A DNA stretch of 64,000 nucleotides from Mesorhizobium sp. B2-7-2 (GCF_006440775.1 NZ_VFTZ01000013.1:62001-126000); one strand, 5' to 3'; counted from the first letter of the stretch, positions 14,846-23,585 are shown. Notes: generated by a model from the sequence alone, not told the origin. A program made the numbers and translations.

Positions 14846-16642
14846 ATGGGCACAGCCGAGACCGGCGCCGCCGCCTGGAAGTCCGATCTGGCGCTGGCGC
14901 TGCTTGCCGCCCTGCTCGCATTCGCTATCGATGCGTGGGCCGGCTTTGGCCAACTGACCGATGCCGGCGGCGACAATGACAATCTGCTGCGCCTCGTCGA
15001 GGCCCGCGACCTGCTCGCCGGCCAGGGCTGGTTCGACCTGCACCAGTACCGGATGGGGCTAGAAGGCGGCTTCGTCATGCACTGGTCGCGGCTGGTCGAC
15101 GCGCCGATCGCCGCCATCGCGCTTGCCGCCTCGGCGCTCACCGGCAGCAGGCCGCTCGGCGAAGACGTGGCGCAGGTGCTGTGGCCGGCGCTGCTCTTTT
15201 GGTCGACCTTGTTCTTCACCGCCCGCGCCGCGCGCAGCTTCGGCGGCGGCGGCGCGGTGCTGCCGGCCATCCTGATCGGCGCAGCCGGCTATTATTTCAT
15301 CGGCATCTACGATCCCGGTGCGCTCGACCACCACAACGCCCAGCTGATGCTCACCATGGCGAGCCTCGCTTTGCTGCTCGAGGCACCTTCCCGGCGCTGG
15401 GCCGCGTTTTTGTCCGGCCTCTGCGCCGCGCTGACGCTCGCCGTCGGCATGGAAACCCTGCCCTACGTCGCCACCATCGGTGTTTGCGTGGCGCTGCTGT
15501 TCGTCGCCGATCCAGGCGGCGAACGGGTGATCGGCCGGGATTTCGGCCTTGGCTTTGCCGGTGTCGCGGCGCTTGTCTTCACCGTCACCGTTCCGCCTTC
15601 CGCATGGGGCGTGGCGCAGTGCGACGCCTTCTCGGTCGCGCAGTTCGTCGTCGCGGCCATTGCCGGCGTGGGGCTTGCCGCAATCGCCTCCGTCGAGCCC
15701 GCCGCCGGCAGCTGGCGGCGCAGGCTGGGATTGCTTGCCCTTCTGGGGGTCGTGCTCGGCGTGGTCGTGGCGGTGCTGTTCCCGCAATGCCTCTCCGCGC
15801 CTTATGCCTCCCTCGATCCGCGCCTCAAGGAACTGTGGCTCGACCATATCGACGAGGCCCAGTCGCTGTTCGCGCTGCTTGTCCGCGATCCGGCGCGCGT
15901 GGCGGCGCGTTACGCGACGCCGCTGGTCGCGATCGTCCTGATGGCAGGGCACTTGCGCCGCGGCGGCTGGCGGCGGCAGGACAGCCTCGTTGCCGCACTG
16001 CTCGTCGTCGCCTTCGCGGTCGGCGCCTGGCAGGTGCGCGGCACCACCTTCTCGATCGCCTTTGCCGTCGTTCCGCTGTCGGCCTGGATCGCCAAATGGC
16101 GGGCGCGGGCCGAAACCAGCTCCTCGCTCGGCGTGGCGCTGCGCCTTGCGGCCGTCTGGCTGGTCTCGATCAACCCGGTCTGGACGGGCGTCGCCGCGGC
16201 CGCCTCGGTGGCGTTCGAGAAAGGCAAGGCCGCCGCCGACGGCGGCGCCTCGGACAGGACTTGCCAGAAGAAAGCCAGTTTTGCGCCGCTCGGCGGCATG
16301 GCCGATACCACCGTGCTGACGATCTCCAATCTCGGAGCGCCGGTCCTCGCTTATAGCGGCCATCGCGTCTTCGCCGGCCCCTATCACCGCAACGTCGCCG
16401 GCAATCTCCTGGCGCTGGACGCCTTTCTCGGCTCGGCCGATGACGCACGGGCAATCGTCGAGGCGCATCGCGTCGGCCTCGTCGCCATCTGCCCCGGCAA
16501 TGTCGAGACCCTGATCCTGACCCGGAAGGCGCCGCAGGGTTTCCTTGCCGGCCTGCTGCGCGACTCCGTGCCGGACTGGCTCGAGCCGGTCGGCGAGAAG
16601 GGCAGCCCGATCGAGCTCTATCGCATTAAGCAAGCTGGCTAA
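14846..16642 (+). CDS. large polytopic membrane protein, GT-C/STT3-like glycosyltransferase (598 aa)
   Basis: About ten or more hydrophobic segments occupy residues 10-450, followed by a soluble C-terminal domain of about 140 residues. The first outer loop holds D-A-G-G-D-N-D-N-L-L-R (residues about 39-49) and L-H-Q-Y-R-M. A later loop has P-G-A-L-D-H-H-N-A-Q. An acidic first-loop motif plus a D-H-H motif resembles oligosaccharyltransferase STT3/AglB and other GT-C enzymes that use lipid-linked sugars. It is divergent from the GT2-GtrA pair (128 bases between starts), matching a Gtr-like glycan modification module. The acceptor is unknown. Confidence 0.7.
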   Translation: MGTAETGAAAWKSDLALALLAALLAFAIDAWAGFGQLTDAGGDNDNLLRLVEARDLLAGQGWFDLHQYRMGLEGGFVMHWSRLVDAPIAAIALAASALTGSRPLGEDVAQVLWPALLFWSTLFFTARAARSFGGGGAVLPAILIGAAGYYFIGIYDPGALDHHNAQLMLTMASLALLLEAPSRRWAAFLSGLCAALTLAVGMETLPYVATIGVCVALLFVADPGGERVIGRDFGLGFAGVAALVFTVTVPPSAWGVAQCDAFSVAQFVVAAIAGVGLAAIASVEPAAGSWRRRLGLLALLGVVLGVVVAVLFPQCLSAPYASLDPRLKELWLDHIDEAQSLFALLVRDPARVAARYATPLVAIVLMAGHLRRGGWRRQDSLVAALLVVAFAVGAWQVRGTTFSIAFAVVPLSAWIAKWRARAETSSSLGVALRLAAVWLVSINPVWTGVAAAASVAFEKGKAAADGGASDRTCQKKASFAPLGGMADTTVLTISNLGAPVLAYSGHRVFAGPYHRNVAGNLLALDAFLGSADDARAIVEAHRVGLVAICPGNVETLILTRKAPQGFLAGLLRDSVPDWLEPVGEKGSPIELYRIKQAG

Positions 16643-16690
16643 AGCAATTCCCGAAGGTGCGAAACGGCCTTCGCTGCGCAATTGCATTCC
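16642..16690. repeat. family D short palindromic repeat (AGCAATTCC type, D1)
   Basis: An AGCAATTCCC arm and an inverted GCAATTGCATTCC region enclose AAACGG, a degenerate copy of the repeat also seen at 30026-30078, 41527-41593 and 63891-63956. It begins one base inside or directly at the stop codon (16640-16642) of the GT-C-like gene. The rest of the gap to 16884 shows no gene; it is comparatively AT-rich and probably holds the promoter of the next gene. Confidence 0.6.
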
Positions 16691-16884
16691 AGAGGACACC
16701 GTTCGGTACTTCTATTAGAAGTTATGCATAAACGAATATTGGAGGTTGAGTTACCATTTCTTGTCCAAAGCTGAGCCGCCGGCGAGCCAAGCAGCTTCTG
16801 GAAGATGGAAAATCGATTTTCCGATACTTTTCCTAAACGCTTTGCTGCCAGTCTGGCCATAAATACCGACATCAGAACAGAGGC

Positions 16885-18237
16885 ATGATGCAAACGACGT
16901 TTGGCACCGGCCAGCCAGGCAAGGAAAACACGGATCTGGCCTTTACGGATTCGTTGACCGGGCTCGGCAACCATCGTCGCTTCTTCGACAAGGTCGATCG
17001 CCTGATCAGCGACCGCGCCGACGATCCCGCGCCCTTTACCGTCGGCATCCTCGACCTCGACGGCTTCAAGCCGATCAACGACCTGTTCGGCCACAAGGCC
17101 GGCGACGACATCCTGATCCAGGTGGCGATGCGGCTGCGCGCTTCGATGGACGGCTATTCCACGGTCTGCCGCATCGGCGCCGACGAGTTCGCCTACCTCT
17201 ATCCGATGGTGTTCTCGGAGGAGCAGGCGGCCGAGACGTCGCGCATGCTGATCGAGATATTGTCGGCGCCCTATGATGTCGGCGAGCGCACCGCAAGGCT
17301 TTCGGCCTCGGTCGGCTGCTCGCTGTTTTATTCCGGCGACGAGACCACCGAGATCCTTCTCAACAAGGCCGAGACTGCGCTCTATCACGCCAAGCGTTCG
17401 GGCCGCGGCCGCGTCGTCGTCTACACCCGCGAGATGGAAGAGGCGGCCAAGCGCGTCACCCGCATCGAGCAGGCGCTGCGCCGCGCCGTCTCGGCCGGCG
17501 AGGTCGAACCGCATTTCCAGCCGATCGTCGATCTGAGCAGCCGCCGCACCATCGGCTTCGAGACGCTGGCGCGCTGGACCGACCGCGACCTCGGCGTCGT
17601 GCCGCCATCCGTCTTCATCCCGATCGCCGAGGAACGCGGCATTATCGGCCCGCTGTCGCAGCTGGTGCTGCGCAAGGCGGCCGAGGCGGCGCGCAGCTGG
17701 CCGAAGGAGCTGTTCTTGTCCTTCAACCTGTCGCCCTCGCAGCTCGTCGACCAGAACACCGGCCTGCATATCCTGGCCATCCTCGACCGCACCGGCTTCG
17801 ATCCGCGCCGGCTGGAGATCGAGATCACCGAGACTGGCCTGATGAATGATCCGGCCTCGGCCGAGAAGATCGTCGAGGACCTGCGCCGCGTCGGCATCCG
17901 CGTCTCGCTCGACGATTTCGGCACCGGCCAGTCGTCGCTCGGCCGCCTGCGCGAGTTCCATTTCGACAAGCTCAAGATCGACCGCGCCTTCGTCTCCTCC
18001 ATCCTCGACGACCGGCCCTCGGAGCACATCATCCGCGCCATTCTCGCAATGTGCGAGGGGCTCGGCATGGATGTCGTCGCCGAAGGCATCGAGGACGAAG
18101 CGCAGGCCGACCGTCTCGTCCAGTTCGGCTGCGCCGGCGGGCAGGGCTACCTGTTCGGCAAGCCGGCCGATGCCGACGCCACGCTCGGCTATCTGCGCGA
18201 TTCCTATCGCGGAGCGCTGCATGCCAAGGCAATCTGA
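16885..18237 (+). CDS. GGDEF-EAL cyclic-di-GMP protein with degenerate GGDEF (450 aa)
   Basis: A GGDEF domain covers residues about 15-180 and an EAL domain about 190-440. The cyclase signature reads G-A-D-E-F (98-102) instead of G-G-D-E-F, so cyclase activity is doubtful. The EAL signature is E-T-L (226-228), a tolerated variant. Other phosphodiesterase residues are present: F-N-L-S-P-S, E-I-T-E-T, L-D-D-F-G-T-G, K-I-D-R and A-E-G-I-E. The protein is most simply a soluble c-di-GMP phosphodiesterase with a possibly GTP-sensing GGDEF. There is no membrane segment or sensor domain. ATG 16885 or 16888 may be used. A family B repeat begins directly after the TGA. Confidence 0.9.
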   Translation: MMQTTFGTGQPGKENTDLAFTDSLTGLGNHRRFFDKVDRLISDRADDPAPFTVGILDLDGFKPINDLFGHKAGDDILIQVAMRLRASMDGYSTVCRIGADEFAYLYPMVFSEEQAAETSRMLIEILSAPYDVGERTARLSASVGCSLFYSGDETTEILLNKAETALYHAKRSGRGRVVVYTREMEEAAKRVTRIEQALRRAVSAGEVEPHFQPIVDLSSRRTIGFETLARWTDRDLGVVPPSVFIPIAEERGIIGPLSQLVLRKAAEAARSWPKELFLSFNLSPSQLVDQNTGLHILAILDRTGFDPRRLEIEITETGLMNDPASAEKIVEDLRRVGIRVSLDDFGTGQSSLGRLREFHFDKLKIDRAFVSSILDDRPSEHIIRAILAMCEGLGMDVVAEGIEDEAQADRLVQFGCAGGQGYLFGKPADADATLGYLRDSYRGALHAKAI

Positions 18238-18616
18238 CTAGTTCCCCGGTACAGGGATTTTGGCCGTCGGCTCTGTTTGCGTTGGCAGGCGGCATGCGTT
18301 GGAGATTGGCCGAAACGCCAACCGCGATCGTCATTCCAGGGCGGAGCAGGAGCGAAGCTCCGTCGCGAAGACCCTAGAATCCATGCCGTTACCTTCGCCA
18401 AGGAATGCAACGGAACAGAATTCTGCACCGTGGCGGCGCTTCCAAGTCACGGAATGGATTCTATGGTCTGCGCTGCGTCGCTTCGCTCCTTGCTCCGCCA
18501 TAGAATGACGACGTTGGGGGCGATCCCGGCGTTTGCGCTGATTTCACGCAAATGAACGGAGAATCTTGCACCAAGACAAACGGCAACCTTTCAAAATCCC
18601 TGTGTCGGGGAACTAG
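18238..18616. repeat. family B long inverted repeat (B1)
   Basis: Ends of 25 bases are inverted copies: CTAGTTCCCC...CAGGGATTTTG at 18238-18262 and CAAAATCCCTG...GGGGAACTAG at 18592-18616. Inside, a second inverted pair has arms of about 65 bases, GTCATTCCAGGGCGGAGC...GAATCCATGCCGTTACC and GGAATGGATTC...GCTCCGCCATAGAATGACG, around AACAGAATTCTGC. The left end abuts the stop codon of the GGDEF-EAL gene. Positions 18617-18765 hold only the leader of the next gene. Confidence 0.9.
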
Positions 18617-18765
18617 AGCTTTCCGGCTGTTCGGAAGACCGGCCGGCGCCGCTTCGGCGGTGTGCCGGTCATTTGTCAGACATAACGCCGGAAATCCGAC
18701 GTTTCCCGCTTGCTCCCGCGCTTTGTCTGGCTAGGATGCGCGCCGGCCAAACGGGAGAACAGATC

Positions 18766-19533
18766 ATGATGCCATCGGCGCGTTTCGCCGACCTCGACGG
18801 CGCCTCGGTGCTGATCACCGGCGGCGGTTCCGGCATTGGTGCCGCGCTCACCGAAGGCTTTATGCGGCAGGGCGCCAACGTCGCTTTCATCGACATCGCC
18901 GACAAGCCAAGCACCGCCCTTGCCGACCGGCTGGAGAAGGAGCTCGCCCGCCGCCCGCTCTACCTCAGCGCCGACCTGCGCGATATCGAGGCGCTGCGCG
19001 CCGCCGCCGCGAAGGCGGCCGAGGCGCATGGGGACATCACGGTGCTAGTCAACAATGCCGCGCTCGACGAGCGTCACGCAGTGGAAGACGTCACTGTCGA
19101 ATTCTGGGACAACAATCTTGCGATCAACCTGCGGCCGCATTTCTTCACCGCTCAGGCCGTGGCGCCCGGCATGAAGCGGGCCGGCGGCGGCTCGATCATC
19201 AACTTCACCTCCACCTCCTATCTGATCAACCACCCCGATATGCCGGCCTACACCGCGGCCAAGGCAGGCATACTCGGCCTGACCAAGGGCCTCGCCGGCA
19301 AGCTCGGCGCCGACCGCATCCGCGTCAACGCGGTGGCGCCAGGCTGGGTCATCACCGAACGCCAGCGCGAGCTCTGGGTCACCGACGAGGCGCTCGCCGC
19401 CCATGTCGCCAAGCAATGCATCAGGGATGTCATGCAGCCCGACGACATGGTGGGCACGGTGCTGTTCCTGGCGTCGGACGCCTCGCGCATGCTGACAGCC
19501 CAGATGCTGATCGTCGATGGAGGCTTCCTGTGA
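18766..19533 (+). CDS. SDR-family oxidoreductase, probable sugar 1-dehydrogenase (255 aa)
   Basis: This is a classical short-chain dehydrogenase: G-G-G-S-G-I-G near residue 20, D-I-A-D after beta-2 (favouring NAD), L-V-N-N-A-A, the catalytic Ser in F-T-S-T-S, and Y-T-A-A-K. ATG 18766 (or 18769) has GGGAG 8 bases upstream. It leads a four-gene operon with DgoK, DgoA and an SMP-30 lactonase, each overlapping the next by a few bases. That context points to oxidation of D-galactose (or a related aldose) to its lactone. The exact substrate is inferred from neighbours only. Confidence 0.82.
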   Translation: MMPSARFADLDGASVLITGGGSGIGAALTEGFMRQGANVAFIDIADKPSTALADRLEKELARRPLYLSADLRDIEALRAAAAKAAEAHGDITVLVNNAALDERHAVEDVTVEFWDNNLAINLRPHFFTAQAVAPGMKRAGGGSIINFTSTSYLINHPDMPAYTAAKAGILGLTKGLAGKLGADRIRVNAVAPGWVITERQRELWVTDEALAAHVAKQCIRDVMQPDDMVGTVLFLASDASRMLTAQMLIVDGGFL

Positions 19534-20465
19534 GCCCGGCACCAGCGGTCGCTGCGCTCGACTGGGGCACGACCAGGCTCAGGGCCTGGCTGCTCGACGG
19601 CTCGGGCAAGGTGCTTGCCGAGCGGCGCGGCGACGACGGGCTGATCACCGCCCGCGAAAAGGGCTTCTCGAACGTGTTGGAAGGCCATCTTGCCGCCATG
19701 GGCGCGCCGGAGGCGCTGCCGGTCATCGTCTGCGGCATGGCCGGTTCGCGGCAGGGCTGGATCGAGGCGCCCTACGTCACCGTGCCGGCGCCGATCGGCG
19801 CGATTTTGCGCGGCGCCGCCCGCATCGAGGGCTCGGGCCGCGACATCCGCATCGTGCCCGGTCTCGCCCAGCGCCTGGCCGACGCGCCCGACGTGATGCG
19901 CGGCGAGGAAACCCAGCTTGCAGGCGCCGGTTTGCCGGCAAAGGGGCGCCACCTCGTCTGCATGCCCGGCACGCATTCGAAATGGGTCGCGGTCGCGGAC
20001 GGCGCGGTCACAGGCTTCGGCACCTGGCCGACCGGCGAATTGTTCTCCGTGCTGGCCACGCACTCGATCCTGAAGCATTCGCTGGGCGAGCATCCCACTC
20101 CGGTTGCCGCGGGCAGCCCGTTCTTCCGGCAATGGTGCGAGCGGGCTTTGGGCGAAGGCGGCGACGTCACCTCGAAACTGTTTGCCATCCGCGCCGCCGG
20201 GCTTCTGCAGGATCTGCAGCCCAATGACGCGGCGGCCTGCCTGTCCGGCCTGCTGATCGGCGGCGAGATCGCCTCGGCAAGGCGCCGCTATGGCGCCAGC
20301 GATGCGCCGGTGGCGCTGATCGCCTCCGGCGCGCTGGCCGAGCTTTATGGCGCGGCGCTGGGCCTAGCCGGCCTTGCCTTTCGCGCCGTGGACGCCGATG
20401 AAGCGGTGCGCGTCGGCCTTGTCGAGGCCGCGCGCGAGAACGGCATGATTGGAGGCGCTTCATGA
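19530..20465 (+). CDS. dgoK: 2-dehydro-3-deoxygalactonokinase
   Basis: The 311-residue sugar kinase shows L-D-W-G-T-T-R-L-R-A-W at the N terminus, I-V-C-G-M-A-G-S-R-Q-G-W, and C-M-P-G-T-H-S-K-W-V, which are hallmark blocks of DgoK. It phosphorylates 2-keto-3-deoxygalactonate in the De Ley-Doudoroff route. The start is GTG 19530, overlapping the upstream TGA (GTGA), with GGAGG at 19519-19523, so translation is coupled to the dehydrogenase. The next gene overlaps its stop by ATGA. Confidence 0.93.
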   Translation: MSPAPAVAALDWGTTRLRAWLLDGSGKVLAERRGDDGLITAREKGFSNVLEGHLAAMGAPEALPVIVCGMAGSRQGWIEAPYVTVPAPIGAILRGAARIEGSGRDIRIVPGLAQRLADAPDVMRGEETQLAGAGLPAKGRHLVCMPGTHSKWVAVADGAVTGFGTWPTGELFSVLATHSILKHSLGEHPTPVAAGSPFFRQWCERALGEGGDVTSKLFAIRAAGLLQDLQPNDAAACLSGLLIGGEIASARRRYGASDAPVALIASGALAELYGAALGLAGLAFRAVDADEAVRVGLVEAARENGMIGGAS

Positions 20466-21097
20466 GCCAGACCGCACCCTTCCCGAAGCTCAGGCGCGGC
20501 CTTGTCGCCATCCTGCGCGGTCTGAAACCATCCGACGCGGTGGCGATCGGCCGGGCGGTTCACGACGCCGGCATCGAGGCGATCGAAGTGCCGCTCAATT
20601 CGCCGGAGCCGTTCGTCTCCATCGCCGATCTGGTCGAGGCGCTGCCGAAAAGCGCGCTGGTCGGCGCCGGCACGGTGCTGACGGCGACGGACGTCGATGC
20701 CTTGCACAAGGCCGGCGGCAAGTTGCTGGTCAGCCCCAACATCGATGCCGAGGTCATGGGCCGCGCCATGCAACACGGCATGGTGACGATGCCTGGCGTG
20801 TTCACGCCGACCGAAGCCTTCCAGGCGATCCGGCTCGGCGCCTCGGCGCTGAAATTCTTCCCGGCAAGCGTGCTTGGATCGAGCGGCATCGCGGCGATCC
20901 GCGCGGTGCTGCCGGCAACGACGCTTGTCGGCGCCGTCGGCGGCATTTCCGACAAGGATTTCGCCGGCTACAAGGCGGTCGGCGTCAGCGTCTTCGGGCT
21001 GGGATCGAGCCTCTACAAGCCGGGTGCGAGCGTCGAGGACGTGGCGCAGCGCGCCCGCGCCGCGGTCGCCGCCTGGGATGAAGCCTTCGGAGGATGA
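20462..21097 (+). CDS. dgoA: 2-dehydro-3-deoxy-6-phosphogalactonate aldolase
   Basis: The 211-residue class I aldolase of the KDPG/KDPGal family shows L-V-A-I-L-R-G near the start, E-V-P-L-N-S-P, V-G-A-G-T-V-L, S-P-N-I, and the Schiff-base lysine in A-L-K-F-F-P-A-S. It cleaves KDPGal to pyruvate and glyceraldehyde-3-phosphate. L-N-S-P in place of the T-L-R of KDPG aldolases fits DgoA rather than Eda. ATG 20462 overlaps the dgoK stop (ATGA), so the genes are coupled. Confidence 0.93.
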   Translation: MSQTAPFPKLRRGLVAILRGLKPSDAVAIGRAVHDAGIEAIEVPLNSPEPFVSIADLVEALPKSALVGAGTVLTATDVDALHKAGGKLLVSPNIDAEVMGRAMQHGMVTMPGVFTPTEAFQAIRLGASALKFFPASVLGSSGIAAIRAVLPATTLVGAVGGISDKDFAGYKAVGVSVFGLGSSLYKPGASVEDVAQRARAAVAAWDEAFGG

Positions 21098-21972
21098 CGA
21101 TGGACGGCGTTTCGGTTTTTTCCGACCATATCTGCGAGCTCGGCGAGGGCCCGAGCTACGATCCCGCCACCGACACGCTGTTCTGGTTCGACATCGTCAA
21201 TGGCAAGCTTCTGGAAAAGCCGCTCGCCGGCGCGCTGAAAGTGCATGATCTCGGCATCATGGCCAGCGCCATTGCGGTCATCGACGCCGACCGCCAGCTG
21301 ATCGCCACCGAGATCGGCCTGCAGGTCCGGGACGTCAAGACCGGCAGGCTGACGCTGCACACGCCGGTCGAGGCCGACAATCCGCTGACGCGCTCCAACG
21401 ATTCGCGCGTTCATCCCTGCGGCGCCTTGTGGACCGGCACGATGGGCAAGGACGAGCAGAAGGGCGCCGGGTCGATCTACTGGTTCTTCAAGGGCGAATT
21501 GCGCCGGCTGTTTTCGGGCATCACAGTCTCGAATTCCATCTGCTTCTCGGAGGACGGCAAAATCGCCTACTACACAGACACGGCGACCGGGCTTCTGATG
21601 CGTGTCGCCTGCGATCCGGCGACCGGCCTGCCGGCCGGCGAAGTGAAAGTGTTCGTCGATCATCGTTCCTCGAAGGGCTATGTCGACGGTTCGGTCGTCG
21701 ACCGCGACGGCGTGCTGTGGAATGCCGTCTGGGGCGGCAACGCGGTGAAGGCCTATGCGCCAGACGGCACGCTGCTGCGCGAGATCGCCATGCCGGTGAC
21801 GCAGGCCTCCTGCCCGGCCTTTGTCGGCCAGAAAGCCGACCGGCTGGCAGTGACCTCCGCCTGGAAAGGCAAGGACGAGAAGCAGCGCGCTCTCGACCCG
21901 CAGGCCGGCATGACCTTCCTGCTCGACATTCCAGTCCGGGGCCGCTTTGAGCCGCGCGTGCTGATCGCATAA
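21094..21972 (+). CDS. SMP-30/gluconolactonase family sugar lactonase (292 aa)
   Basis: This is a six-bladed beta-propeller lactonase: E-L-G-E-G-P-S-Y (metal-binding Glu) at residues 10-17, W-F-D-I, R-S-N-D-S-R-V-H-P-C-G, G-S-I-Y, S-N-S-I-C-F-S-E-D-G and D-G-S-V-V-D-R-D-G. The family hydrolyses aldonolactones with a divalent metal. The start overlaps the dgoA stop (ATGA). In this operon it would open the galactonolactone made by the SDR enzyme. No galactonate dehydratase gene accompanies it. The TAA stop forms part of the left end of a family B repeat. Confidence 0.9.
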   Translation: MTMDGVSVFSDHICELGEGPSYDPATDTLFWFDIVNGKLLEKPLAGALKVHDLGIMASAIAVIDADRQLIATEIGLQVRDVKTGRLTLHTPVEADNPLTRSNDSRVHPCGALWTGTMGKDEQKGAGSIYWFFKGELRRLFSGITVSNSICFSEDGKIAYYTDTATGLLMRVACDPATGLPAGEVKVFVDHRSSKGYVDGSVVDRDGVLWNAVWGGNAVKAYAPDGTLLREIAMPVTQASCPAFVGQKADRLAVTSAWKGKDEKQRALDPQAGMTFLLDIPVRGRFEPRVLIA

Positions 21973-22348
21973 TTCCTCGACACAGGGGTTTTGAAAGATC
22001 GCCGTTTGACGAGGGGCGAGGCTTTCCCGCTCGTTCCATGAAATCAGCGCAAACCCTGGAGATTGGCCGAAGGCTCCCAACCTCGTCATTCCAGGGCGGA
22101 GCAGCCGCGAAGCGGCGTCGCGCAGACCCTGGAATCCATTCCGTGACCTGAGCTGTGGAGTACAGCGGAGCAGAATTCTGCACCGTGAGCGGCGCTTCGA
22201 CGTAACGGAATGGATCCTCGGGTCTGCGCGCGTCGCTTCGCTCCTTGCTCCGCCCGTGGATGACGATCGTGATGGGGGTTTCGGCTAATCTCCAAGGCCG
22301 CTCCCCAAGGCAAACATAGCCCGCGGTCAAATCCGTGCTGGGGTATTG
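21970..22348. repeat. family B long inverted repeat (B2)
   Basis: The left end TAATTCCTCGACACAGGGG (from 21970) includes the lactonase stop codon. The degenerate right end GGTCAAATCCGTGCTGGGG lies at about 22325-22343. Inner arms GTCATTCCAGGGCGGAGCAG and GCTCCGCCCGTGGATGACGA surround AGCAGAATTCTGC. Downstream, 22369-22395 holds a fragment of family D (CCGGAATTGCATCAAGACA), and the rest to 22506 is leader of the ATP-grasp gene with no other gene. Confidence 0.85.
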
Positions 22349-22506
22349 GGAACAATCTTCGCCGGAGTGTTCCATCCGGAATTGCATCAAGACAAGAGAT
22401 GCGGCGGCCGGCTTACTGTCGCGCAATCGTCTCGGTTCGGTCGGTTTCCCGCAAGCCGGCCACTTCGGGCATGCGATGGTACGCGCCTGATTTCCCGGAG
22501 CTTTCG

Positions 22507-23559
22507 ATGCCGCAGCCGACCTTGATTCTTGTCTACGAACCGGAAAAGGCCTGTTTCGACCGGCTGATCGCACAGGGCTACCCGGCAGAGCGCGCCATCG
22601 AGATCTCATCCTATCTGGCGCAATCGACCGACCTTAAGCCGGAGTTCGGCCAGCTTGCCGAGGCTTGCGAAAGGCGCGGCCTCGCCTTCAAGCCTGTCGA
22701 GCTCGACAAAGCGGCGCCGGTTCTGGCGAAGGCCGATCCGGCAACGACGCTGGTCTGGACGCTCACCGACGGCATCGCCTACTTCCGCGGCGGCGCTTCG
22801 CCGGCGCTGGCGCGGCTGAACGGGCTGCGCACCATCGGCGCGGACGATTCGCTGTTCGCACTCTGCCAGGACAAATTGCGTTCCGGCGCCGTGCTCGGCG
22901 CGCTCGGCCTGCCAGCGCCGCAGGCCGGCCTGGCGCGCAACGGCGAATGGCTGGTCGAGCCGCCGGCCTCGCCCAAGGGCTGGTTCGTGAAACCCAACCG
23001 GCTCGGCGCCAAGATCGGCATCTGGCCGGATTCGCGCGTCAGCGATCTCGGCCATGCGCTGGAGCTTAGCCGGCGCGTTTTTTCGCATTACCGCGACGAT
23101 GTCGTCGTCCAGCCCTATGTCGCCGGCCGCAACGTGCGGGCGAGCTTCCTTGGGCTCAAACAGGAAACCGGCATGGAAGCGCTCGGCATCGTCTTCGTCG
23201 ATTCCGGCGGCGATTTCCAGACCATGGTCGATTCGATGGCGCTCTATGGCGAGACCGGCCAGGCGGCGAAGGATGCCGGCACCTATGCCGAGCCGGAGCT
23301 CGAGGCCGTCGGCGCGAGTCAGCCGGGGGCGGACCGAAAAATTCGCGCCATCGCGCAGAAACTGGTAAGCGGTCTCGGCCTGAAAGATGTCTTTTCCGTC
23401 GATTTCAGGGTCGAGGCCGACGGCACCGTCCATCTCATCGAATTCGAAGTCTGCCCCGGCCTGCCTTGCTTCGATTTCCGCGACTATTGCCGCAAGCAGT
23501 GGGGCCTGAGCCTCGCGGACGCTATGGCGGAGACGGCTGCCAATAGATTGATGTCGTGA
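22507..23559 (+). CDS. ATP-grasp domain protein of unknown substrate (350 aa)
   Basis: The C-terminal two thirds have an ATP-grasp character: C-Q-D-K-L-R-S near 120, F-V-K-P-N-R-L-G-A-K-I-G-I, V-V-Q-P-Y-V-A-G-R-N-V-R, F-S-V-D-F-R-V and I-E-F-E-V-C-P-G-L-P, as in D-Ala-D-Ala-ligase-like carboxylate-amine ligases. ATG 22507 has GGAG at 22497-22500. The gene stands alone between two family B repeats, so neighbours give no substrate. It could make a peptide or modified amino acid; I cannot assign it further. Confidence 0.8.
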   Translation: MPQPTLILVYEPEKACFDRLIAQGYPAERAIEISSYLAQSTDLKPEFGQLAEACERRGLAFKPVELDKAAPVLAKADPATTLVWTLTDGIAYFRGGASPALARLNGLRTIGADDSLFALCQDKLRSGAVLGALGLPAPQAGLARNGEWLVEPPASPKGWFVKPNRLGAKIGIWPDSRVSDLGHALELSRRVFSHYRDDVVVQPYVAGRNVRASFLGLKQETGMEALGIVFVDSGGDFQTMVDSMALYGETGQAAKDAGTYAEPELEAVGASQPGADRKIRAIAQKLVSGLGLKDVFSVDFRVEADGTVHLIEFEVCPGLPCFDFRDYCRKQWGLSLADAMAETAANRLMS

Positions 23560-23585
23560 CCTCCAGAGCGGCCGAGGCCTAACGA

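Noticed and set aside
13702..15270. N-terminal extension of the GtrA-like frame to 647 codons
   Set aside because: The extra part lies over the glycosyltransferase gene in another frame. GTG 13701 with GGGGG upstream gives the normal 124-residue GtrA length.
18277..18555. Short ORFs inside family B repeats (for example F-Q-G-G-A-G-A-K-L-R-R-E-D-P)
   Set aside because: The same peptide recurs in several copies because the DNA is repeated. There is no ribosome binding site and the frames are open on both strands of a palindrome.
22399..22506. 36-codon N-terminal extension of the ATP-grasp protein
   Set aside because: ATG 22507 has GGAG at the right distance and matches the start of the fold; the upstream part runs through a repeat fragment.
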